Of a DNA stretch of 17,775 nt, positions 1 through 5,715 are shown one piece after another. This DNA is from Ruthenibacterium sp. (GTDB lineage: Bacteria; Bacillota; Clostridia; Oscillospirales; Ruminococcaceae): the NCBI GenBank assembly GCA_020025235.1, contig JAHHSL010000039.1:1-17775 (forward strand), read 5' to 3'. The notes below the pieces were generated by a model. That model had not been told where the DNA came from. It worked only from the letters and a program-made list of their open reading frames with translations, and did not search any database. The position numbers and the translations under genes are program-made. Numbering within the stretch: the stretch's first letter is position 1; each line of letters opens with the position of its first letter.

Positions 1-87
1 TGGTGCGGATGAAGGGACTTGAACCCACATGATGTTGCCATCACTAGAACCTGAATCTAGCGCGTCTGCCAGTTCCGCCACATCCGC
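1..87 (-). tRNA. tRNA-Leu (anticodon CAG)
   Basis: The reverse strand folds as a class II tRNA. The acceptor arm GCGGATG (from 87) pairs with CATCCGC, followed by a discriminator A and an encoded CCA at the window edge. The anticodon stem CTAGA/TCTAG encloses the seven-base loop TTCAGGT, with CAG at 53-51, so it reads CUG leucine codons. The long variable arm GATGGCAACATC and the T-arm GGGTTCAAGTCCC are typical of tRNA-Leu. The 3' end coincides with the start of the window, so any terminator or following tRNA lies outside. Confidence 0.97.
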
Positions 88-159
88 ATATATAGTGAAC
101 GTAAGTTTCCTTACGACCACGTCTTTGTTTTGTGTCGCTGTCTGTCGGCGACAATATGA

Positions 160-188
160 ATGATACCACAGCGTAAATAAAAAGTCAA
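160..188 (-). promoter_or_regulatory. Sigma-A promoter of tRNA-Leu
   Basis: On the minus strand TTGACT (188-183) is separated by 17 bases from TATCAT (165-160), about 70 bases before the mature tRNA 5' end. It lies between the end of the flippase gene and the tRNA, so the tRNA can be transcribed independently. No GC-rich terminator separates the flippase from it, so read-through is possible. Confidence 0.75.
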
Positions 189-207
189 CACCTTTTTTGA
201 AAAAAGT

Positions 208-1719
208 TCAAAAAAAGTTTTTCGGCTCTGCGCAGCCCGTCAGATACACCATGAGAAAGTACACCCCGGCTGTAAATGCCGCGCCGATCAGCGTACCGGT
301 CAGCAGAGAAAATCCGGCTGTGGAAACAAGCGGCAACAGCACAAAACGATAGGCCGCCGCAGCAAACAAAAACGACGCCACCGGTTTTACGCCCCAGCGC
401 ACCCAATCCGGCCGCATCTGGGCTGTGCGCAGCAAACGGAAAAAGTTCAGACTGCTTGTCAGAAGATTACTCACCAGCATCACAAACAAAAAGCCCGCCA
501 TACCGAACCGCGGCAGCAGCACTGCGATCATCCCGATGCGCAGCACGGAATCGATCACTGAATAACGGAACGAGGCAAGCTGCTCCCCCAGCCCCTTCAA
601 AATGCCGTCCACCATGCTTTCCAGATACATGAACGGCATCAGCGGCCCCAGAAAGCGCAGATATCCTCCGATCTCCTTACTATTATAGAGAATCAGCCCC
701 AGCTGTTCGGAAAAGACCGTAAAAAGCCCGCCTGCCGGAACGGCAAGCACACAGGTAATGAGCAGCACGCGCGCAATCAGCCGCCGCAGCTGTACCTCAT
801 TTTTACGCGTATGCGCTTCGGCAATTTCCGGCATCAGCAGTGTCGAAAGCGTCGAAAGCAGCGAAAACGGGAAAAAGATCACCGGCATCGCCATGCCTTT
901 GAGCGAACCATACTGGCTGAGTGCTTTTTCGCGCGAGTGCGTATACATGGCAAGGCAGTCCGGCACCATCACATTTTCCACGGTGCGCAGCACACTGGTG
1001 AGGTACTGATTTGCCGCAATCGGCGCCATAATGTCCCGCAAGCGGCGTCCGATTCCCTGCTCTGTGCACCCGTCCGATGCCGGAAGCTGCCGAAGCTCTT
1101 TCCGATAGCACCACTCCATGTACACCCAGCTGGAGGCCTCGCTGACGGTATTGCCCAGCACGACAGCCGCGCATGCTGCTTCGATCCCGCGCGGAACCGC
1201 TTTGCCGATCATCAGCGCCACCGCACCAATGCGCACGCACTGCTCCATGATCTGCGCACGCGAATTCGGCACAACATTCCGCCTTGCCATAAAAAAGCCG
1301 CGCAGACACGCCGAAACCGCCATGAACGGCAGGCTCGGCGCCAGGATCTTCAGCGGCAGCTCTGCCCGTGCATCGTGCAGCCACATTTCCGCTGCCGCGT
1401 GCGCCCCGAAATACTGACACACTGACGCTGTGCACCCCAGCACGCCGCCCAGCGTCAGTGTGGCGCGCATGGCCTGCCGCACACCCGCCTGCCTGCCCGC
1501 CGCCGTTATTTCCGCCGTCAGGCGTGTTGCCGCAACCGAAAGCCCCGCTGTTGCCGCAGTGATCGCCATACTGTACACGGTATACACCAGCTGATACACG
1601 CCCATGCCCTGTGCACCGATCTTGCCCGCGATGTAAATGCGGAAAAACATTCCCGCCGCACGCAGCAGGATACCGGTGCCGGTCAGGATCACCGCATTTT
1701 TCAGATAACTTTGGCGCAT
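208..1719 (-). CDS. SpoVB/MurJ-family polysaccharide flippase
   Basis: A 503-residue multi-pass membrane protein of the MOP (MviN/MATE-like) superfamily, closest in character to stage V sporulation protein B and related lipid-linked oligosaccharide flippases. Such proteins move undecaprenyl-linked precursors across the membrane for peptidoglycan, spore cortex or capsule. Visible hallmarks are the N-terminal segment KNAVILTGTGILLRAAGMFF, then GAQGMGVYQLVY, the central MPVIFFPFSLLSTLSTLLMPEIAEA stretch split by charged loops, and roughly a dozen hydrophobic segments. The ATG at 1719 is chosen because AAAGGGGG sits 7 bases upstream; an open frame extends further upstream but has no ribosome site. 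A possible weak promoter (TTGCAT near 1773, TATATA near 1748) lies upstream. The operon context does not tell a sporulation SpoVB from a vegetative paralogue, so no symbol is given. Confidence 0.88.
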   Translation of the reverse strand: MRQSYLKNAVILTGTGILLRAAGMFFRIYIAGKIGAQGMGVYQLVYTVYSMAITAATAGLSVAATRLTAEITAAGRQAGVRQAMRATLTLGGVLGCTASVCQYFGAHAAAEMWLHDARAELPLKILAPSLPFMAVSACLRGFFMARRNVVPNSRAQIMEQCVRIGAVALMIGKAVPRGIEAACAAVVLGNTVSEASSWVYMEWCYRKELRQLPASDGCTEQGIGRRLRDIMAPIAANQYLTSVLRTVENVMVPDCLAMYTHSREKALSQYGSLKGMAMPVIFFPFSLLSTLSTLLMPEIAEAHTRKNEVQLRRLIARVLLITCVLAVPAGGLFTVFSEQLGLILYNSKEIGGYLRFLGPLMPFMYLESMVDGILKGLGEQLASFRYSVIDSVLRIGMIAVLLPRFGMAGFLFVMLVSNLLTSSLNFFRLLRTAQMRPDWVRWGVKPVASFLFAAAAYRFVLLPLVSTAGFSLLTGTLIGAAFTAGVYFLMVYLTGCAEPKNFF

Positions 1720-1777
1720 GGCTGTGCCCCCTTTCTTCTTTATATATATCAGTTTCCCCGCTTCGGTATGCAAACGC

Positions 1778-1806
1778 TTGCTTTCGGCCGGTTTTCTTTT
1801 TATAAT
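1778..1806 (+). promoter_or_regulatory. Sigma-A promoter for the DUF1622 gene
   Basis: A perfect TATAAT -10 box (1801-1806) lies 17 bases after TTGCTT (1778-1783, a partial -35 match). It points toward the DUF1622 gene and is divergent from the flippase gene. Transcription would begin near 1813, leaving a leader of about 43 bases with a small GATGC/GCATC hairpin. Confidence 0.65.
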
Positions 1807-1855
1807 AGAGGAAATACAAAGATGCAGCGGCATCTTTTCCGGGAGGCTGGCAAAT

Positions 1856-2194
1856 TTGGTTGAACAGATCATCGAAACGATTCTTCCGCCGGTGGTGGGC
1901 ATTCTGGAGCTTATGGGCATTTTTGTGGTGGTGGTTTCCGCCTTGCACGCCTTTGCAGAGTACATCGGCAATACCTTCATGCACCGGCATTTCACCTTAA
2001 AGTTCGATCTTGCGGACGGACTTGCAACGGGACTTGAATTCAAAATGGCGGCCGAGATCCTGAAAACTGTTCTGGTGCGCGAAATGCACGAGCTGATGAT
2101 GCTGGGCGCAATTATTGCGCTGCGCGCACTGCTGAGTCTGCTGATCCACTTGGAAATGAAGGAAAACCACCCCAAGACTGCACAAGAAAAGTAA
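1856..2194 (+). CDS. DUF1622 family small membrane protein
   Basis: A 112-residue protein matching the DUF1622 pattern. It has a hydrophobic N-terminal helix (VVGILELMGIFVVVVSAL), the conserved central GLEFKMAAEILKT signature, and a C-terminal hydrophobic helix (LMMLGAIIALRALLSLLIHLE). The function of the family is unknown; the topology suggests a two- or three-helix integral membrane protein. The start is a TTG at 1856, chosen because GGGAGG lies 9 bases upstream and the promoter at 1778-1806 rules out the longer frame that opens near 1718. There is no in-frame ATG near this ribosome site. It is transcribed alone; the next gene has its own strong promoter. Confidence 0.8.
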   Translation: MVEQIIETILPPVVGILELMGIFVVVVSALHAFAEYIGNTFMHRHFTLKFDLADGLATGLEFKMAAEILKTVLVREMHELMMLGAIIALRALLSLLIHLEMKENHPKTAQEK

Positions 2195-2233
2195 AAAAAG
2201 CTTTAAAATCGGCATATGTCAGAAACCAGTGCC

Positions 2234-2262
2234 TTGACACCCTCTTTCCACGCTCCTATAAT
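2234..2262 (+). promoter_or_regulatory. Consensus sigma-A promoter of the mrp-like gene
   Basis: TTGACA (2234-2239), exactly 17 bases, then TATAAT (2257-2262): a perfect sigma-A consensus. The expected start of transcription is near 2269, giving a leader of about 22 bases that begins just before the GGAAGGAG ribosome site (2276-2283). It also proves that the longer open frame starting at 2216 is not the real protein start. Confidence 0.9.
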
Positions 2263-2290
2263 GGAATTACAACCCGGAAGGAGAATGACC

Positions 2291-3130
2291 ATGAGCGAAG
2301 AAACCTGTAATCATAATTGCGCCAGCTGCGGTGTAAACGGCTGCAGTTCACGCAAACAAAACCCGGCAGATTTTCACGAGCCGCCCCATCCCATGAGCCA
2401 CATCAAAAAAGTGATCGGCGTTGTCTCCGGCAAGGGCGGCGTCGGCAAGAGCATGACGTCGGCCATGCTTTCGGTCCTGATGAATCGCCGCGGCTATAAA
2501 ACTGCCGTGCTGGACGCCGATATCACCGGCCCGAGCATCCCGAAGCTGTTCGGTATTCACGGACGTGCCATGGCGGATGAAAACGGCTGCTACCCCTGCC
2601 CCAGCCGCAGCGGCATTGAAGTGATGAGCGTCAATCTGCTGCTGGAGCATGAAAGCGACCCCGTTGTATGGCGCGGGCCCATTATCGCCGGAACCGTCAA
2701 GCAGTTCTGGCAGGAAGTGATCTGGAAGGACGTCGACTTTATGTTTGTCGATATGCCTCCGGGAACGGGCGATGTGCCCCTTACCGTATTCCAGACGCTG
2801 CCCGTCGATGGCATCGTTGTCGTTGCAAGCCCGCAGGAGCTTGTCAGCCTGATCGTATCGAAGGCCGTCAACATGGCAAACATGATGCACATTCCCGTTT
2901 TGGGACTTGTGGAAAATATGAGCTATGTCGTATGCCCGGACTGCGGCAAAAAGATCGAGCTGTTCGGCGAAAGCCATGTGGCTGAAACCGCTGCGGAATT
3001 CGGTCTGCCGGTTCTGGCACGCATGCCCATTGATCCCGCGCTTGCGAAGCTTGCCGATGCAGGCGATATCGAAAGCTTCCAGGGCGATATGCTGGACGGC
3101 GCAGCCGACGCTATCGAAAAGCTGATGTAA
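2291..3130 (+). CDS. Mrp/NBP35-family Fe-S cluster carrier ATPase
   Basis: A 279-residue P-loop ATPase of the Mrp/NBP35/ApbC group, which binds and transfers iron-sulfur clusters to apoproteins in the cytoplasm. Visible elements are a deviant Walker A SGKGGVGKS (residues 46-54), the switch/Walker B region DADITGPSIPKLFG, DMPPGTGD (154-161), and the bridging pair CPDC (C215, C218) that holds a cluster between two subunits. An N-terminal extension carries four cysteines (C6, C10, C13, C18), as in Nbp35-like proteins, which may bind a second cluster. The ATG at 2291 lies 7 bases after GGAAGGAG; the ATG at 2285 is too close. It is monocistronic between a perfect promoter and a strong terminator. 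Confidence 0.93.
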   Translation: MSEETCNHNCASCGVNGCSSRKQNPADFHEPPHPMSHIKKVIGVVSGKGGVGKSMTSAMLSVLMNRRGYKTAVLDADITGPSIPKLFGIHGRAMADENGCYPCPSRSGIEVMSVNLLLEHESDPVVWRGPIIAGTVKQFWQEVIWKDVDFMFVDMPPGTGDVPLTVFQTLPVDGIVVVASPQELVSLIVSKAVNMANMMHIPVLGLVENMSYVVCPDCGKKIELFGESHVAETAAEFGLPVLARMPIDPALAKLADAGDIESFQGDMLDGAADAIEKLM

Positions 3131-3185
3131 ATTTGACGGCATGCGGCTTTTAATAAAGCTGCGCGTTTGTTTTCAAATGATACCG

Positions 3186-3220
3186 GACGCCTTTCCCCTT
3201 TGCGGGAAGGGCGTCTTTTT
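3186..3220 (+). terminator. Intrinsic terminator after the mrp-like gene
   Basis: A 12-bp stem, GACGCCTTTCCC (3186-3197) with GGGAAGGGCGTC (3204-3215, one G-T wobble), a 6-base loop, and five T directly after. Confidence 0.93.
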
Positions 3221-3256
3221 CTGCACTGCCCTGTGCAGTTTTCCGAAAGTGCACAG
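3221..3256. repeat. Overlapping short inverted repeats (CTGCAC/GTGCAG family)
   Basis: Three nested arms follow the terminator. CTGCAC (3221-3226) can pair with GTGCAG (3233-3238), and CTGTGCA (3231-3237) can pair with TGCACAG (3250-3256), so the two hairpins compete. They lie about 70 bases before the -10 box of the lipoprotein gene. They may be an operator or an extra terminator; no function is claimed. Confidence 0.4.
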
Positions 3257-3326
3257 TTTCTCTTAAAAAAAGCCTGCAAAGGCGAAATATTTTCAACTTT
3301 TCCATATCTTTCTCACAGATTTCGTG

Positions 3327-3332
3327 TATAAT
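3327..3332 (+). promoter_or_regulatory. -10 box of the foldase lipoprotein gene
   Basis: A perfect TATAAT 55 bases before the start codon, with no good -35 box at 16-18 bases upstream. A regulated or activator-dependent sigma-A promoter is possible. Confidence 0.55.
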
Positions 3333-3386
3333 AAAGATTACACGCGGTTTTTCCGCTTTGAAATCGTAATTTTAGGAGAGATTCCC

Positions 3387-4556
3387 ATGAAAATCACAGC
3401 ACGCATCCTCAGCCTTATTCTTGCAGGCGCTCTGTGCGCAGGCATTCTGACAGGCTGTGGTTCTTCCGAAAGCGACGGCAGTTCTTCTGCCTCCTCTGAC
3501 GCATCGTCCGCAGCGTCCTCCTCGGCATCCGGCGAAAACGCTTCTGCCCCCACCGAAACCAACCTGAGCGAGGGTCTTGAAGAAAACGGCTTCCTCAGCG
3601 GCATCAAGGCGCTTGATTACGTCACCCTGCCCGCCGATTACAGCGCGATCCCTCTGGATGCTGAAAAAATCGCAGTTTCCGATGAAGATGTGCAGAACGA
3701 AATCAACAACATCCTGCAGCAGTTTGCAACACCTGCACAGATCACCGACCGTGCAGTTGAAAAGGACGACTGGGTCAACATTGATTATTCCGGCAGCATC
3801 GACGGCGAAAAATTCGACGGCGGCACGGCTGCCAACCAGCGCGTACTGGCCGGCAGCGATCAGTTTATCGACGATTTCCTGACGCAGATCATCGGCCATA
3901 AGCCCGGCGAAACCTTTGACGTCAACGCGACCTTCCCGGAGGAATATCAGGAACCGAGCCTTGCCGGCAAGGATTCCGTATTCAGCGTAAAGATCAACTA
4001 CATCGAAGGCGAGCCCGTCATGCCGGAATTCAACGATGAATTTGTAAAGGCAAACCTTGCCGAGCAATCCGGCTTTGAAACGGCAGACGCCGTCCGCGAG
4101 GATATCCGCACCCAGCTGCAGGCCGTGCGCACCACGCAGTTTGTCTGGGAATACATGAAGAACAATACGCAGTTCAAGGAAATCCCGCAGGCTGCGATTG
4201 ATTATCAGTCCGCATCCCTCATCAACAGCTACAAAAACACCGCTGCCATGTACGGGATCCCGTTTGAGGATTTCCTGAAAAGCGGCATGGGCATCGAAGA
4301 TGAAGCGGCTCTGATCGAGAAAATGCAGGATCAGATCGATGATTCCGCAAAGCAGCTGCTGATCATGCAGGCTATCGCAGAAGACGCAGACCTTCACGCA
4401 GACGATGATGCGATCAAGGAATACTTCAAAAAGAACATGGGCACCGAAGATTATTCCCAGTACGTCGAACACTTCGGCCGTCCGTATGTTTCGCTGGTTG
4501 TAATGAGCGAGCTTTCCAACAGCTACCTGATCGACAACGCAGTCGAAGCAAAATAA
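3387..4556 (+). CDS. Secreted trigger factor-like FKBP peptidyl-prolyl isomerase lipoprotein
   Basis: A 389-residue lipoprotein. The N-terminus has a short basic region, a hydrophobic core and the lipobox LTGC (lipidated Cys24), then a Ser/Ala-rich linker to about residue 52. Residues about 122-206 form a trigger-factor-type FKBP domain (DDWVNIDYSGSIDGEKFDGG, then a QFIDDFLTQIIGHKPGE segment with the spacing of TF FKBP domains). Residues about 210-385 are helical and resemble the trigger factor C-terminal chaperone domain. The ribosome-binding N-domain of true trigger factor is missing. The inferred role is folding of exported proteins on the outer face of the membrane, like PrsA. The ATG at 3387 lies 6 bases after TAGGAGAG and gives the signal peptide; the upstream in-frame ATG has no ribosome site. 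Confidence 0.88.
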   Translation: MKITARILSLILAGALCAGILTGCGSSESDGSSSASSDASSAASSSASGENASAPTETNLSEGLEENGFLSGIKALDYVTLPADYSAIPLDAEKIAVSDEDVQNEINNILQQFATPAQITDRAVEKDDWVNIDYSGSIDGEKFDGGTAANQRVLAGSDQFIDDFLTQIIGHKPGETFDVNATFPEEYQEPSLAGKDSVFSVKINYIEGEPVMPEFNDEFVKANLAEQSGFETADAVREDIRTQLQAVRTTQFVWEYMKNNTQFKEIPQAAIDYQSASLINSYKNTAAMYGIPFEDFLKSGMGIEDEAALIEKMQDQIDDSAKQLLIMQAIAEDADLHADDDAIKEYFKKNMGTEDYSQYVEHFGRPYVSLVVMSELSNSYLIDNAVEAK

Positions 4557-4575
4557 TCCGATCTCTGCGCATCCA

Positions 4576-4607
4576 ATCCCGATGTGTCCATACACATCGG
4601 GATTTTT
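4576..4607 (+). terminator. Intrinsic terminator after the foldase gene
   Basis: A perfect 12-bp stem, ATCCCGATGTGT (4576-4587) with ACACATCGGGAT (4592-4603), a 4-base loop and a T5 run. Confidence 0.93.
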
Positions 4608-4650
4608 AGACACAAGCCATGCAATTTGTTTTTGAACGGAGGGGTACACT

Positions 4651-4923
4651 ATGGATTGCAAACATTCCAGCAGCGTGACACAGCGTCTTGCGCGCATTGC
4701 AGGACAGGTAAGCGGCATTCAGGAAATGGTGCAGGAAGGACGCCCGTGCGGCGAGCTTCTTGTGCAGCTTTCCAGTGCATCCAGCGCTCTGACGCAGGTT
4801 GCACGTCTGATCATGACGGAACATCTGGAGCACTGCGTGCGCACCGGCTTTGAAACCGGCGACGCCGACCGTGCGATCGGGGATTTGAAAAAGGCTCTGG
4901 AGCAGTTTTCCAAGATGAAATAA
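4651..4923 (+). CDS. csoR: CsoR-family metal-sensing repressor
   Basis: A 90-residue all-helical DUF156 repressor (CsoR/RcnR/FrmR/CstR family); members bind operator DNA as tetramers and release it when the ligand binds. The N-terminal segment RLARIAGQVSGIQEMVQEGRPC is the family signature. Cys33, His58 and Cys62 keep the Cys-X24-His-X3-Cys spacing of the Cu(I) site in CsoR; persulfide-sensing CstR lacks this His, and FrmR/RcnR use other ligands. Copper sensing is therefore the best inference. The ATG at 4651 has GGAGGGG 6 bases upstream. No copper ATPase or CopZ chaperone is adjacent and no clear promoter is seen between the preceding terminator and the gene, so its target is not shown by the context. 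Confidence 0.87.
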   Translation: MDCKHSSSVTQRLARIAGQVSGIQEMVQEGRPCGELLVQLSSASSALTQVARLIMTEHLEHCVRTGFETGDADRAIGDLKKALEQFSKMK

Positions 4924-4964
4924 CGCGCTTTGTTTCCGGATGCCGAAAATGGAATTTCCAAACA

Positions 4965-5010
4965 AAAACTGCCGCTGCGGGTAAAGCCCCTGCAGCGGCA
5001 GTTTTCTTTT
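4965..5010. terminator. Bidirectional terminator between csoR and fthC
   Basis: A 14-bp perfect stem, AAAACTGCCGCTGC (4965-4978) with GCAGCGGCAGTTTT (4992-5005), with GGG/CCC inside the loop. It is followed by T-rich sequence on the plus strand and by TTTTTGTTT on the minus strand, so it can end both convergent transcripts. Confidence 0.88.
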
Positions 5011-5042
5011 TTATTGAATGCTTTGTCCGGCAGATCCCGGAT

Positions 5043-5097
5043 GCGGGGGCTTATTCCGTGCGCATGGCACGCCCCCGCGCGCGGAAATGCCATGCGC
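5043..5097. other. Potential H-type RNA pseudoknot in the fthC 3' untranslated region
   Basis: Two perfect interleaved dyads: GCGGGGGC (5043-5050) with GCCCCCGC (5071-5078), and GCGCATGGCA (5060-5069) with TGCCATGCGC (5088-5097). The 5' arm of the second lies in the loop of the first and vice versa, giving 8-bp and 10-bp stems joined by connectors of 9, 1 and 9 bases. The same topology holds on either strand. On the minus strand it follows the fthC stop by about 24 bases and precedes the terminator. Whether the two stems form together or exclude each other cannot be told from sequence. Confidence 0.45.
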
Positions 5098-5121
5098 GGC
5101 TGTTTTGCAAAGGCATCCGCT

Positions 5122-5715
5122 TCATTTCGTCTTTTCGGTGTGCCCATGCAAAAAATATTTGTTTTCTGTCAAGACCGCGTCGGCACGGCAGTCGTGCGCT
5201 TCGCATACAAGATCCTGCGAAAGCAGCTTTTCCCGGCACAGCACAAGCTTGAAGGCCTGTGCCGCCTTTGCCAGAAAGCGGTCATAATATCCGCCGCCGT
5301 AACCGAGCCGCGTGCCATCCGGCGCCGCCGAAAGGCACGGGATGACGCACAGCTCCAGTGTCTGCGGGTTTTGTTCCGGCGTGTCTGCGTGCGGCTCCAG
5401 AATACCGTACGCGCCCGGATGCAGCTCTTCCCGGCTTTGGATGATGCGTGCCTGCATCACGCCCTTTGCCGTGCACAGCGGCACGGAAAGCGTTTTCTTT
5501 TCCTTCAGCGCCGCTTCCAGAATGGCGCGGGTGTCGATTTCATCCTCTCTGCCCACAAAGCAGAACACGTTCTGCGCCTGTTTCCATTCGGCGCTTTCCA
5601 GCAGCCTGTCCGCAATGCTCCGGGATGCATCCCGCGTATACTGCGCATCCAGCTGCGCAATGCGTGCCTTCATCTTCCGGCGCAGGAGTTTTTTCGTTTC
5701 TTCCATAAGCGTCAC
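5122..5715 (-). CDS. fthC: 5-formyltetrahydrofolate cyclo-ligase
   Basis: A 197-residue cytoplasmic enzyme of the 5-FCL/MTHFS family (also called ygfA or yqgN). It uses ATP to convert 5-formyl-THF to 5,10-methenyl-THF, returning this folate to one-carbon metabolism. Evidence: the N-terminal helix ending in KKLLRRKMKARIAQL, the ATP/substrate segment VGREDEIDT (54-62), and the hallmark GTRLGYGGGYYDRF (134-147) near the C-terminus. Length is normal. The GTG at 5715 overlaps the stop of the glycosyltransferase gene (GTGA) and has AAGGAT about 7 bases upstream; the in-frame ATG at 5706 is too far from it. The gene is therefore translationally coupled to a polysaccharide operon, an odd place for a housekeeping gene. 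Confidence 0.93.
   Translation of the reverse strand: MTLMEETKKLLRRKMKARIAQLDAQYTRDASRSIADRLLESAEWKQAQNVFCFVGREDEIDTRAILEAALKEKKTLSVPLCTAKGVMQARIIQSREELHPGAYGILEPHADTPEQNPQTLELCVIPCLSAAPDGTRLGYGGGYYDRFLAKAAQAFKLVLCREKLLSQDLVCEAHDCRADAVLTENKYFLHGHTEKTK

Noticed and set aside
803..1990. 395-codon minus-strand frame overlapping the flippase gene
   Set aside because: Out of frame with the membrane protein, composition is Gly/Arg/His-rich, and it crosses the divergent promoter region.
2216..2290. Longer N-terminus for the Mrp-like protein
   Set aside because: A perfect promoter (2234-2262) and the ribosome site (2276-2283) lie inside the extension, so it cannot be translated from that transcript.
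3372..4718. 448-codon minus-strand open frame opposite the foldase gene
   Set aside because: It is antisense to a clear lipoprotein gene with promoter, ribosome site and terminator, crosses that terminator, and its translation has no recognisable motif. GC-rich codon bias explains it.
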